64,000 bases of DNA from Planctomycetales bacterium (GTDB lineage Bacteria > Planctomycetota > Planctomycetia > Isosphaerales > Isosphaeraceae): contig DAIDHE010000093.1 in the NCBI GenBank assembly GCA_027459775.1, forward strand, positions 18,884-82,883. Direction: 5' to 3'. The notes under the pieces were generated by a model. The model saw only the letters and a program-made list of their open reading frames with translations, had not been told where the DNA came from and did no database searches. Of the stretch, positions 44,931 through 53,580 are shown one piece after another (within the stretch, counting starts at the first letter, position 1; each line of letters opens with the position of its first letter). The position numbers and the translations under genes were made by a program.

Positions 44931-45935
44931 TCAGGACCAGCGGTTCATCGGGCCAGGGTACCGTCCCTCGCCCGCGGGCCGACGGGTTTGATCGGGTCGA
45001 GGAAAGCCACCCGAGCGGCCGGCACGCGCGGGTTCGGGGATCGCACGGGTGCGCCGGGGCGCGATCTTGCGGCGGGGGCTGGAATTCTCCTCGACCTCAT
45101 CGCGTGGCTCGTCGTCGCGGACGTCCAGCTTGCGCACCGCCCGGACCTCGATCTTCCGCACCCACTCACGAGTCACGCCCAGGCGGCGGCCGATCTCCTT
45201 GAGCGTGAGCGGCGTCTCACCGCCGAGTCCGTATCGCAGCGCAAGGATCGTTCGCTCGCGGGGATCGAGCAGGCTCATCCGCCGCGCCAGCAGCCGCCGC
45301 TCGTCGTCGGCCTCAAGGGAGGCGTCGGGGCCCGGGGTCGGATCGCGCGACTCGTCGGGCGTCCAGCGGCCGGTGTCACCCTTCATACTGCTCTCGAGCT
45401 TGAGCTGCCGCGCCTGGCACGCCTTCTCCACCAAGACCTTCTGAGCCTCGCTCAAGCCCAGAAACTCCGCGATCTCGTCAAACGTCGCCGCCCGGCCATA
45501 CTCGCGAGACAGCGACCGATCGGCCCGACGCCACTTGGTCAAGAGCCCGACCATGTGCGCGGGCAGGCGGATCGTCGACGTCGTATTGATCAAGGCGTGG
45601 CGGATCGATTGCTTGATCCAGTGGCTCGCGTAGGTGCTGAACCGCGTGCCAAAATCCGGGTCAAACTCCTCGGTCGCGCGGATCAGCCCCAGATTCCCCT
45701 CGCCCACGAGGTCTTCCAGCACCATCCCCCGGCCTAAATAATCGCGAGCGATCTTCACGACCAGGCGCAGGTTGGCCTGGATCATCCGGGTCCGCGCGTC
45801 GGTGTCGCCCCGGGCGATCGCCCCGGCCAGTTCGCGCTCCTCGTTGGCGGTCAGCAGCGAATCGTCCTTGATTTCGCGAAGGTAAACCTGAAGCCCGCTG
45901 GAAACCTCGCGGGTCGAGGCTGGAAGTCGATTCAT
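44931..45935 (-). CDS. RpoD/SigA-family (group 2-like) sigma factor
   Basis: 334 residues, too short for a primary sigma factor and lacking region 1.1. It starts LQVYLREIKDDSLLTANEERELA (region 1.2), followed by region 2 (ANLRLVVKIARDYLGRGMVLEDLVGEGNLGLIRATEEFDPDFGTRFSTYASHWIKQSIRHAL). Region 3 covers RLPAHMVGLL to LSEAQKVLVEKA. Region 4 contains LDPRERTILALRYGLGGETPLTLKEIGRRLGVTREWVRKIEVRAVRKL. A basic, Pro/Arg-rich tail of about 60 residues follows. The ATG at 45935 is set by AAAGGAG eight bases upstream. It likely directs a general stress or stationary-type programme. Confidence 0.92.
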   Translation of the reverse strand: MNRLPASTREVSSGLQVYLREIKDDSLLTANEERELAGAIARGDTDARTRMIQANLRLVVKIARDYLGRGMVLEDLVGEGNLGLIRATEEFDPDFGTRFSTYASHWIKQSIRHALINTTSTIRLPAHMVGLLTKWRRADRSLSREYGRAATFDEIAEFLGLSEAQKVLVEKACQARQLKLESSMKGDTGRWTPDESRDPTPGPDASLEADDERRLLARRMSLLDPRERTILALRYGLGGETPLTLKEIGRRLGVTREWVRKIEVRAVRKLDVRDDEPRDEVEENSSPRRKIAPRRTRAIPEPARAGRSGGFPRPDQTRRPAGEGRYPGPMNRWS

Positions 45936-46785
45936 CGCGGTAACTCCTTTGGACGCCCACCAATCAAAGAGGTGTGACAGACGATGTCGTTCTTCTCTCG
46001 CGCGATCCTTCCACCGCCGGGGAAACCCCGCCTTCCAGGCTCGATCGCCAGAATCAGGCGGTCTCTCACGTCCCATGCTCCCTGAGAGGTTCTGGCCGGC
46101 CCGTGCGCTTCGGACCGGCCCAGTCGATTCCCCGCTCCGCGGCCGTCGCCGAGTGCTGGAACTCCTAGTTGCAATGCCGGCGCGAAACCGGCGGATTTTT
46201 TTGGGGAATCCGTCGGGGCGGTGGTACGCCGCGGGTCGAACGCCAAAGCGACGGGCGAAACCGCCGCACGATTTTTGAGGGCGATCCCCGCGGTTGAGCG
46301 ATCCCTGGCCGGCAGGGAGATGAGGGTCCGCCGAAGCTCGAGAGGCGGCCATTCGATGAGACGCAATCCACTTGGTATCAAGAGGATAGGATAGACAACC
46401 CGCCATCGACACGCGGGACTGTTCGGATGCCTCCGCAGCCAGGCAGAACCGTTTTACTTGGCGTCTTTGAACCGGAATCTGGCGAACCGGGAAAAGAAAG
46501 GCTGGATTCCTGGCGGGGTGGAAGGTTTAATTAATAGCGTTGGCATGACGATCAGGGATGGGGGCTCTTGCGGGATCCGGTGGGCGCGGGCCGGTCGATC
46601 CCTGGTCGGCGGGGCGTCCTGGTCGAGCGAATGAAGCTGTTGCCAACGTTGGGTGGATCGATGATGGGGCGGCTCCGAGACGAGTTCGCTTGCGGTTGGG
46701 CTTTGATGGGAGCGTGATCAAAGCGGGTGGGAAGCCGAGGACCGGCGTTCGCTGCTTTTCGAGAATGTCAGCGGGGGCGAGGGCC
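45936..46785. other. intergenic region, 850 bases
   Basis: No protein gene recognised between the divergent sigma-factor genes; long frames here lack ribosome sites. It holds a terminator-like hairpin on the plus strand (46176-46202) with no annotated gene to its left on that strand. AT-rich words near 46527-46540 (TTTAATTAATAG) could belong to the promoter of the ECF sigma/kinase pair. Confidence 0.45.
46176..46202 (+). terminator. orphan terminator-like hairpin
   Basis: GCCGG and CCGGC pair across a seven-base loop (CGCGAAA) and are followed three bases later by seven T. The nearest gene to the left is on the opposite strand, so any transcript it ends would be an unannotated RNA arising within about 240 bases or antisense to the sigma factor leader. 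Confidence 0.45.
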
Positions 46786-47373
46786 ATGGCCGGTGATGAT
46801 GAACTTCGCGTGCTGATGGCTCGCGCCCAGGCCGGTGATCGAGACGCGATGGGCGAATTCTTGACGCGTTACCAGCGCGAAGTGCTGATCATGGTGCGCG
46901 CCCGCCTGCCGCGCGAGATCCGCCGCCAGTACGATTCGCTCGATTTCGTTCAGGCCGTCTGGAAAAGCATCATTCCCGAGATCGAGAACAACGCGCGTGC
47001 ATTCGAGAATGAGCGACATTTGCTCAAATATTTATCTGGTGTGGTGCGCAACAAGGTGATGGAGCAGCATCGCCGGCTGACGCGGACCGTGAAATACAAT
47101 GTCCGCATTGAGGAGAGCCTTTACGTACGGCGTGGGGATCGGGAGCTGCCGCGGGAGATCCCGTCGCCGGACCCGTCACCCAGTCAGAAGGCCGTGGAAC
47201 AGGAGTGTTTCGCGCGATTGACGGCTCATCGGCCGCCGCTCGAGGTGCGCGTGCTGGGGATGCGCAAGGAGGGGCGGACGCTCGCGGACATCGCGGCCGA
47301 GACCAACGTCGACGAGCGCTCGCTGCGCAGAATCCTCTCGGCCGCCGAATCGCGGCTGGAGCGCCGGCCATGA
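46786..47373 (+). CDS. ECF-type sigma factor coupled to a kinase gene
   Basis: 195 residues. Region 2: ELRVLMARAQAGDRDAMGEFLTRYQREVLIMVRARLP with DSLDFVQAVWKSI. Region 4: LTAHRPPLEVRVLGMRKEGRTLADIAAETNVDERSLRRILSAAESRL. The ATG at 46786 follows GCGAGGG; 46765 is an alternative. Its last codons overlap the start of the kinase gene (ATGA), so the two proteins should be made in fixed ratio. Planctomycete ECF groups with a linked Ser/Thr kinase instead of an anti-sigma factor are known, and phosphorylation by the kinase is the presumed switch. Confidence 0.87.
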   Translation: MAGDDELRVLMARAQAGDRDAMGEFLTRYQREVLIMVRARLPREIRRQYDSLDFVQAVWKSIIPEIENNARAFENERHLLKYLSGVVRNKVMEQHRRLTRTVKYNVRIEESLYVRRGDRELPREIPSPDPSPSQKAVEQECFARLTAHRPPLEVRVLGMRKEGRTLADIAAETNVDERSLRRILSAAESRLERRP

Positions 47374-50300
47374 GCCTGAGCCTCTCCTCAAGCGAACCGC
47401 GCGAATCCCTCGGCCGGCGACCGCGCCGGCTCGACGCCCAGATGGGATCGGGCTCGGCGCGGGAGGTCTTTGAATCCTCGCGGCTGAGCGCCCGCCTTGA
47501 TGTCGTCGACGCTTACACCGCCGCGTGGGAAAACGGCGAATCCCCCGATCTTGGCGCATTCTTGAACCGGCTCGACCCCGCGGATTCCGAAGGCCGGATC
47601 GAGCTCATTTACCGTGATTTTTGCCTGGCCGAGGCACACGGATCCGCGCCCGACGCGAACGCCTATCGCGCCCGATTCCCCGAGCACTCCGATTCGCTCG
47701 GCCGGCTGCTCGAGCTCCACGCCGAGTGCCCCTCGTCGCTGCTCGGGCAACTGGTCGATCCCGAACAGGGTGAGATCGAGTGGCCCCGAGCGGGGGACTG
47801 GATCGGGTCTTACCATCTGAAGCGCGAGCTCGGCCGGGGAGCGTTCGGCCGGGTGTTCCTGGCCGAGCAGGTCGAACTGGAAAACCGCCTGGTCGTGCTC
47901 AAGCTCACGACCCGGCCTAGTAAGGAAGCGAATCTTCTGGCCCGCGCGCGGCACGCGCATATCGTCGAGGTCGAGGCTCAAGAACCGGTCGACGACGGGG
48001 CGTTTCAGCTCATCCGGATGCCGTTCTGGGGTGGCGCGACGCTGGCCGCCGTGCTCGAGGCCCGCCGCGGCCGACCGCGGCCGGTCACTGGACGCGAGCT
48101 CCTGGACGATCTCGATTCGGTGGGCGCGCCCGAGTACCCGGCCGTGCAGACCAAGCAGCCAGCCCACGAGATTCTCTCCAGGCTCTCCCACGAACAGGCC
48201 GTCGCCTGGCTCATCGCGCGGTTGGCCGCCGCTCTCGACCATGCGTTCCGCAAAGCCGTCGTACACGGCGACGTCAAGCCGTCGAATATCATCCTGGCTG
48301 CTGATGGAACGCCCATGCTGCTGGACTTCAACCTCGCGCAGGACGGTTCGGGGGTCGTGCCCGAGGGGGTGTCGAGCGAGCGCGGCGGAACCCTGGCCTA
48401 CATGGCCCCGGAGCGGCTCGACGGCCTCGATCGCGAGCTTCGATCTCGAGAAGAAAAACATTCCGATCCCAAGCGGGCGGCGGCCGCGGCCGACTTGATG
48501 GATTTCGACCCCCACCAGGCCGATCTCTATTCCCTGGGAATGGTCCTTCTAGAAGCGCTCACCGGTCGGCCTCCCGAGCTGGGCGGCACGACCGAAAAGC
48601 CGCCGGCCCGACCGCGGGCGGCCGACTGGGCGCGGGGGCGACGGATTCCAGCAACGGCCCTGATTCGCCAGGCCGAGCGCGGCGGCAAGCCCATCTCACG
48701 GGGGCTCAAATCGATCCTCGAACGCTGCCTCGATCCCGATCCCAGCCGCCGCTATCGCCAGGCCCGCGAGCTCGCCGAGGATCTCGATCGCTGGCGGGCC
48801 GATCGCCCCCTCTTGTTCGCCGCCGAGTCATTCTGTCGGGACGCCGTCCCTCGATTTGTCCGCCGGCAACGACACACCCTCACGGCGGCCTCGATCACGA
48901 TCCTTGTCGGTTCGACCGCGGCGATCCTGGTGGCCCGGTTCGTCTCCCTGCAGGCCCTCACCAACCGCGCCCAGGAAAAAATGAGCTGGTACGCCCGCGA
49001 TCTCGAAGGCGGCGCGTATGGATTTCAGCGCCCCGGCGCGCGCCTGAGCCCCGATCCCATCGGTTCCGGCCTCGGTCGATCGACGTCCGCGAACGATCGC
49101 GAACGCCGGGTGGTCGACATCGCCTTGCGCGCATTCAAGGACTACGATCTCCTGGGGTCGGGCGACTGGCGCGATCGCGACGACGTCCGTCCCTTGCCCG
49201 AGGACGACCGCGTGGACCTCGAGCTCTGGCTGCTCGAGCAAGGCTACCGCTATTGCCGCGCACTCGCCGCTCGCGTCGATTCCCCGGCCGACTGGGAGCG
49301 CGCCCGAACGATTCTCGACCAGGTGGCTCGAGGCGCGAATCTTGAGTCGTTCAACGCGCTCGCACGGGCGCTCGAAGCCAAGCTGATCGATGGCGGATTC
49401 CCGGTAACCAACCGCGTGCCGAGCCCCGAGGGGCCGGCCGCCGATCCCAACCTCTATCTACTCGGCGTCGCCGCTGAGTACGAGCCCATCGGCCCGAGCC
49501 TGGGGAATCGCGATCAGCAACCGCGCGCGGCCCTCGATCTGTACGAAGGCTATCTCTCTCGGCATCCTCGTTCCTACTGGGGGCATTACCGAGCGGCCTC
49601 GGCGTCGTTCGCGCTGGGGCGCTTTGAACAGGCCGCCGAGCATCTGCGCAAATGCCTCGCTCGCTGGCCCGACAACGCCGCGCTCCATCTCGGGCTTTCT
49701 TCCTGTCTGGCCGAGCTCGGCGAGTTTTCCGACGCGCTCAGCGAATGTGACCTCGCCCAGGCGGGCGCTCCCGATTACCCCGAGATCTACGGCTCGCGCG
49801 CTTTCATTCGCGCATCATCGGGAAACGTTGACGGGCTCGCCGAGGACATCCAGCGGTTCGAGATGCTCTCGGGCCGGCTGCCCAGCGAATACTGGCGGAT
49901 TGGCGCTGGCCTTTTCGACCCGCGCGCCGCCGGGGTCTCTCAACAGATGTCGGCTCTTCCCGGGCTAATCAACACTCTGGCCGGGACCGCGCCTCACGGC
50001 GACCCGATCGCGTCGCGCCGGGGAACCTTCGATCTCGAGCCCGAGGACATCCATTTCCGGGGCGAGCTCGCCACGCGAATCCTGCAGTCGGGCGAGCGCG
50101 ACCTCGCCGCCGCCGAATTCACCAAGATCCTGGTTCTGGACCCCGGTGACATCCCAGCCCGGATCAACCGCGCCTGCTGGGAGGTCGAGAGTCAGCGGTT
50201 TCCGGAAGCCGCCCAAGATTTCGAGGTCGTGTTCAAGCATCCGGGCCTGGTCGACCATCTCGGCCTGAACCCGAACTTGATCAACAGCCTGCTGGTCGCC

Positions 50301-50645
50301 TCGCACTCGTACCTGCGTCTGGGGAAGCTGGACGAAAGCCGCGACATTTCGCGGCGCTCGCTCAATCTGGCGATCGCGATCAAGGGCAACCGGGGCAACT
50401 GTCATTTCGCTCTGGCTCGCGCCTACGCCGCCACGGCCCGGAGCCTGCCGAACTATCTGGCCAGGGCAGCCAAGCAGCTCCGCTATTCGTTCCAGGCCAA
50501 CGAGAGCGCCTATCGCCGCGCCTACGCTCTCGATTCGGCTTTCGACCCGGTACGGGGCTCGCTCGACGCCTTGCTCAGGTCCAAATGCGAGCCGCTAACG
50601 GAGGACCGACCCCGGCCACCGAGCCCCGTGGCGCAAACTCGCTAG
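47370..50645 (+). CDS. transmembrane Ser/Thr kinase-like protein with TPR repeats (DFN variant)
   Basis: 1091 residues. An N-terminal helical segment (40-125) precedes a kinase domain: Gly loop LGRGAFGRVF (about 153-162), VVLK lysine (K178), catalytic loop VHGDVKPSNI (HGD for HRD, Asp about 301), then LLDFNLAQD where the DFG glycine is replaced by Asn, and APERLDGL. A membrane segment (LTAASITILVGSTAAILVA) lies near residues 505-525. The extracytoplasmic part has TPR-like repeats (YWGHYRAASASFALGRFEQAAEHLRKCLARWPDNAALHLGLSSCLAELG and others). It overlaps the ECF sigma gene by four bases. The metal-binding Asp is kept, so activity is possible. It ends with a stop sharing bases with the convergent PSP1 gene. 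Confidence 0.88.
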   Translation: MSLSLSSSEPRESLGRRPRRLDAQMGSGSAREVFESSRLSARLDVVDAYTAAWENGESPDLGAFLNRLDPADSEGRIELIYRDFCLAEAHGSAPDANAYRARFPEHSDSLGRLLELHAECPSSLLGQLVDPEQGEIEWPRAGDWIGSYHLKRELGRGAFGRVFLAEQVELENRLVVLKLTTRPSKEANLLARARHAHIVEVEAQEPVDDGAFQLIRMPFWGGATLAAVLEARRGRPRPVTGRELLDDLDSVGAPEYPAVQTKQPAHEILSRLSHEQAVAWLIARLAAALDHAFRKAVVHGDVKPSNIILAADGTPMLLDFNLAQDGSGVVPEGVSSERGGTLAYMAPERLDGLDRELRSREEKHSDPKRAAAAADLMDFDPHQADLYSLGMVLLEALTGRPPELGGTTEKPPARPRAADWARGRRIPATALIRQAERGGKPISRGLKSILERCLDPDPSRRYRQARELAEDLDRWRADRPLLFAAESFCRDAVPRFVRRQRHTLTAASITILVGSTAAILVARFVSLQALTNRAQEKMSWYARDLEGGAYGFQRPGARLSPDPIGSGLGRSTSANDRERRVVDIALRAFKDYDLLGSGDWRDRDDVRPLPEDDRVDLELWLLEQGYRYCRALAARVDSPADWERARTILDQVARGANLESFNALARALEAKLIDGGFPVTNRVPSPEGPAADPNLYLLGVAAEYEPIGPSLGNRDQQPRAALDLYEGYLSRHPRSYWGHYRAASASFALGRFEQAAEHLRKCLARWPDNAALHLGLSSCLAELGEFSDALSECDLAQAGAPDYPEIYGSRAFIRASSGNVDGLAEDIQRFEMLSGRLPSEYWRIGAGLFDPRAAGVSQQMSALPGLINTLAGTAPHGDPIASRRGTFDLEPEDIHFRGELATRILQSGERDLAAAEFTKILVLDPGDIPARINRACWEVESQRFPEAAQDFEVVFKHPGLVDHLGLNPNLINSLLVASHSYLRLGKLDESRDISRRSLNLAIAIKGNRGNCHFALARAYAATARSLPNYLARAAKQLRYSFQANESAYRRAYALDSAFDPVRGSLDALLRSKCEPLTEDRPRPPSPVAQTR

Positions 50646-51283
50646 CAGCCGCCGACGTCCGATTGGTTTCGAGACGGGCGTTTTTTCGCGAGAGCGGCCA
50701 CCGCACACGAGCCCGTCGAGCAGCTTCCGCATCCGCCCCCCCCGGAACCGCACCCGCCCGATGCCCCGTCGACGCCGCCGTTCCCACATCCTGACCCGCA
50801 CCCGGATGCCGGCTCGGGATCGTGCTCGCCGGCCGATTCCAGAATCACCTCAAGGTCGTGCTCCATCCGGAACCGCGCTCGCAGCCGGGCCGGGTCCGAA
50901 GGCCGCGGGCCCAGGTAGTGCAGCACCGTCGTCCGAAGGTCGAGCAAGACGTCGATGTCCACGATCTCCGCCGGCCAATCCTCACGCGCCAGAACGCGCT
51001 GGCAAAGCGCGAAAAGGTCGGCCCGGGCGGAATCGTCAATCCGCCCGTGCTGCTCGTCGTCGCGATCAGCCGCGCGGAGGACGCCGACCGACTCGCTGGA
51101 GTCAGGCTCGTACCCGCCGTCCCGCCTCGTCTCAAGCACCGCGAGCACCTCGCCCAGCTCGCGGCCCCGACCGGTCTGGAGCACCACCAACCCGCCGCGC
51201 TCAAGCCGTGGACATCCCGCAAGCGCGGCGAACCGCCCCACATGCCCCATCGCTCCGTGCCGTACCAGATAAAGATCGGCCAC
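50642..51283 (-). CDS. PSP1/RicT-like domain protein with Cys/Gly-rich tail
   Basis: 213 residues from GTG 51283, chosen because GGAGAGG lies six bases upstream; the open frame to 51430 lacks a site. The PSP1 domain spans nearly the whole protein before the tail: LYLVRHGAMGHVGRFAAL, GLVVLQTGRGRELGEVL, WPAEIVDIDVLLDLRTTVLHYLGP and LRARFRMEHDLEVIL. In Bacillus the PSP1 protein RicT (YaaT) works with RicA/RicF in RNA processing and carries Fe-S clusters. The last 50 residues hold eight Cys in Gly/Ser-rich sequence (GCGSGCGNG, GGCGSGGGGCGSC, GSCAVA), possibly a metal or cluster site. Its stop codon and that of the kinase gene share the tetranucleotide CTAG. Confidence 0.8.
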   Translation of the reverse strand: MADLYLVRHGAMGHVGRFAALAGCPRLERGGLVVLQTGRGRELGEVLAVLETRRDGGYEPDSSESVGVLRAADRDDEQHGRIDDSARADLFALCQRVLAREDWPAEIVDIDVLLDLRTTVLHYLGPRPSDPARLRARFRMEHDLEVILESAGEHDPEPASGCGSGCGNGGVDGASGGCGSGGGGCGSCSTGSCAVAALAKKRPSRNQSDVGGC

Positions 51284-51535
51284 GAGCAACCTCTCCACCG
51301 CCCCTCGCGCCTGCCGGTCCAGAGATCCAAAACTCCGACCGACGACCCGTATCAAAGCCGAACCCACGCCACGACACAAGACCGCTCCGCCGTGAGCCGC
51401 ACTGACCATGGCGACCTGGACGGCTTGCAATCAAGGCTTATCCCCGGTATTGTTCAATCGACGTTAAACAATTGATGGCGATCGGTTTAGCAGTCGAGCC
51501 TGGCGTTTCTCGTGATCGTGTTCGGGGGGTGTGTG

Positions 51536-52918
51536 ATGAACGACCGATCGATGCGAGGGCGGGTGCGGCGGTCATCGATATCTCGGCGAGCGCTCTTGCG
51601 GGTCGGGGGTTTGACGGGTCTGGGCGGGCTCAGCCTGGCGCGGCTGCTCAGGGCCGAGGCGGAGCCTGGTGTGGGTTCGCGGCCCCCTTCGATCCAGTCG
51701 TGCATTGTGATGTTCCATTACGGCGGGCCGAGCCACCTCGACACGTGGGACATGAAGCCGGCCGCGCCGCGCGAGGCGCGGGGCGAGTTCCAGTCGATCG
51801 CGACCTCCGTGCCGGGGCTGCGAGCGTCTGAGCATCTACCAATGTGTGCACGTCTCATGGATCGTTTTGCGGTGATCCGAAGCATGCACCACCCGATGAC
51901 GAACCACAACGCCGCGGCGTTCACGACCCTGTGCGGGCGCAATCCCTTGAAGGGGGATCTCGAGCTGCTCGGCAACGATCGCAACGACCCGCCGTGCCTG
52001 GGGTCGGTGCTCTCGAGGGAGCTTGCCGAGCGCGCGGGCATGCCGACCTTCGTCGCGCTGCCGCACGTGATGTACAACGTGGTGACGCTGCCCGGGCAGA
52101 TCGCGGGCTTTCTCGGCTCGGCCCACAATCCGCTCCAGGTCTCGGCCGACCCCAACGTGGACGACTTTCACCTTCCCGAGCTCGAGCTCCCCGACACGGT
52201 CTCGCTCGATCGCCTGGGTGATCGCGAGTCGCTTTTGCGCTTGATTGACGATCCGCTCCACAGGGCCGAGTCGGCCAGCGCGGGGGCGATCGACGTCTAC
52301 AACGAGCGCGCGTTCCGGCTGCTGAGGTCGCGCGACGTCAAGGTCGCGTTCGACCTGCGCCGCGAGGATCCCAGGCTGCGCGACCGTTATGGACGGACGA
52401 AGCTGGGCCAAAGCACGCTCCTGGCGCGGCGGCTGATCGAGGCAGGGGTGCGGTTCGTCACCGTGCACGACGGCCAGCACAACGGGCAGCTCGCCAACTG
52501 GGACGCCCACGAAAACGTCTTCGGCCGGCTCAAGAACGACCTTCTGCCCCCCGCCGACCGGGCCCTGTCCGCGCTCGTCGAGGATCTCGAAGCGCGAGGC
52601 TTGCTCGATTCGACGCTCGTGATCTCGATGGGCGAGTTCGGCCGCACCCCCAAGATCAACGCGAGCGCGGGCCGCGACCACTGGCCGTTTTGCTACAGCG
52701 TGGTGCTGGCGGGCGGCGGGGTACGCGGCGGCGTGACTTACGGCGGCAGCGACAAGCTCGGCGCCTATCCCGACTTTGACGGCGTCACCCCGGGCGACCT
52801 CGCCGCCACCCTCTTCGATCGCTTTGGTCTCGACCCCGCGAGTGAAATCCGGGATCTCACCGGCCGTCCCTACAAAATCGCCGACGGCCAACCCATCCGC
52901 TCGCTCTTTCAGTGCTGA
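51536..52918 (+). CDS. DUF1501 Tat-exported protein
   Basis: 460 residues. The twin-arginine signal is SSISRRALLRVGGLTGLGGLSLARLL. The body follows DUF1501: IMFHYGGPSHLDTWDMKP, MDRFAVIRSMHHPMTNHNAAAF, FDLRREDPRLRDRYGRTKLGQSTLLARRLIEAGVRFVTV, HENVFGRLKNDLLPPADRALSALVEDLEARGLLDSTLVISMGEFGRTPKIN, GRDHWPFCYSVVLAGGG. The fold is related to alkaline phosphatases and sulfatases, and the His and Asp residues shown are likely metal ligands. In planctomycetes it usually sits next to a DUF1549/DUF1553 cytochrome gene; none is adjacent here. Start 51536 follows a GGGGGG tract. Confidence 0.92.
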   Translation: MNDRSMRGRVRRSSISRRALLRVGGLTGLGGLSLARLLRAEAEPGVGSRPPSIQSCIVMFHYGGPSHLDTWDMKPAAPREARGEFQSIATSVPGLRASEHLPMCARLMDRFAVIRSMHHPMTNHNAAAFTTLCGRNPLKGDLELLGNDRNDPPCLGSVLSRELAERAGMPTFVALPHVMYNVVTLPGQIAGFLGSAHNPLQVSADPNVDDFHLPELELPDTVSLDRLGDRESLLRLIDDPLHRAESASAGAIDVYNERAFRLLRSRDVKVAFDLRREDPRLRDRYGRTKLGQSTLLARRLIEAGVRFVTVHDGQHNGQLANWDAHENVFGRLKNDLLPPADRALSALVEDLEARGLLDSTLVISMGEFGRTPKINASAGRDHWPFCYSVVLAGGGVRGGVTYGGSDKLGAYPDFDGVTPGDLAATLFDRFGLDPASEIRDLTGRPYKIADGQPIRSLFQC

Positions 52919-52983
52919 CGCATTCCGGACCATTCCAGGCTCCCCTCAATCGCGTCGCGCCACTCCGTGCGAATGACGCCGAT

Positions 52984-53029
52984 TCTTCGTATTCAATATA
53001 GATATTATCACTTTATAATAAATAGAATC
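52984..53029. other. short AT-rich stretch between convergent genes
   Basis: About 45 bases of mostly A/T (TATTCAATATAGATATTATC, then CTTTATAATAAATAG) in a very GC-rich setting. It lies between the ends of the DUF1501 and DUF4345 genes. No clear hairpin is present, so it is not a normal terminator. It may be a scar of inserted DNA. Confidence 0.45.
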
Positions 53030-53078
53030 GACAGTCCACTCGCGAGGTTCCTCGAAGGAAAGCAAGGATCGTTTGAAC

Positions 53079-53450
53079 TCAGGGATGACTGACGGCCCAG
53101 AAGCCGGCGACCAGCAAGAGGCCGACCGAGGCGTCGGCCAGGAGACCGGGAACGAGCTTTCGAGGAGGGGGTTCGTCCACGACCAGAGCGATTGCCTTGA
53201 CGAAGGCGAGCCCCAGATAGGCGAGGCCCGCCACGACGTACGCCTGCGGGTGGCGGAGCATGATGCACGAAACGTCCAGCGCCGTCAGCATCCCGGCAAA
53301 GAGGCCGCGCAGCTCCACAAGGCACATCAGATCGGGCCGTTCGAACCCCAGCGCCTCCGCGATCTTATCTGGTCGGAACAGGCCGATGCCGCCGCCGATG
53401 ACGCTCAAGATGCTTCCCAGGAGCGCGGCCTTCTCCGCCGTGTTCACCAT
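53079..53450 (-). CDS. DUF4345-like small membrane protein
   Basis: 123 residues with four predicted membrane helices (KAALLGSILSVIGGGIGLF; LVELRGLFAGMLTALDVSCIML; YVVAGLAYLGLAFVKAIALVV; LVPGLLADASVGLLLVAGFWAV). The arrangement, with an E-R pair in helix 2 (ELRG), matches DUF4345-type proteins of unknown function. The ATG at 53450 begins where the similarity begins; the frame is open to 53552. It is the last of three leftward genes from 56.1 kb, and may be transcribed with them. Confidence 0.68.
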   Translation of the reverse strand: MVNTAEKAALLGSILSVIGGGIGLFRPDKIAEALGFERPDLMCLVELRGLFAGMLTALDVSCIMLRHPQAYVVAGLAYLGLAFVKAIALVVDEPPPRKLVPGLLADASVGLLLVAGFWAVSHP

Positions 53451-53580
53451 CTCGGGGTTCCATGGGTAAGAGAAGCGACTGCTATACTCGTGCGAACGAC
53501 CAGAAGAGTCAGGAACCAGTGGATTGTAAATCGGGTCGATCGGCACCACCAAGCCGACCGACCCGACGAGCCGACCGCGA

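Noticed and set aside
44753..45202. 149-codon plus-strand ORF
   Set aside because: More than half overlaps the sigma factor antisense; only the first 60 residues look protein-like and the ribosome site is weak.
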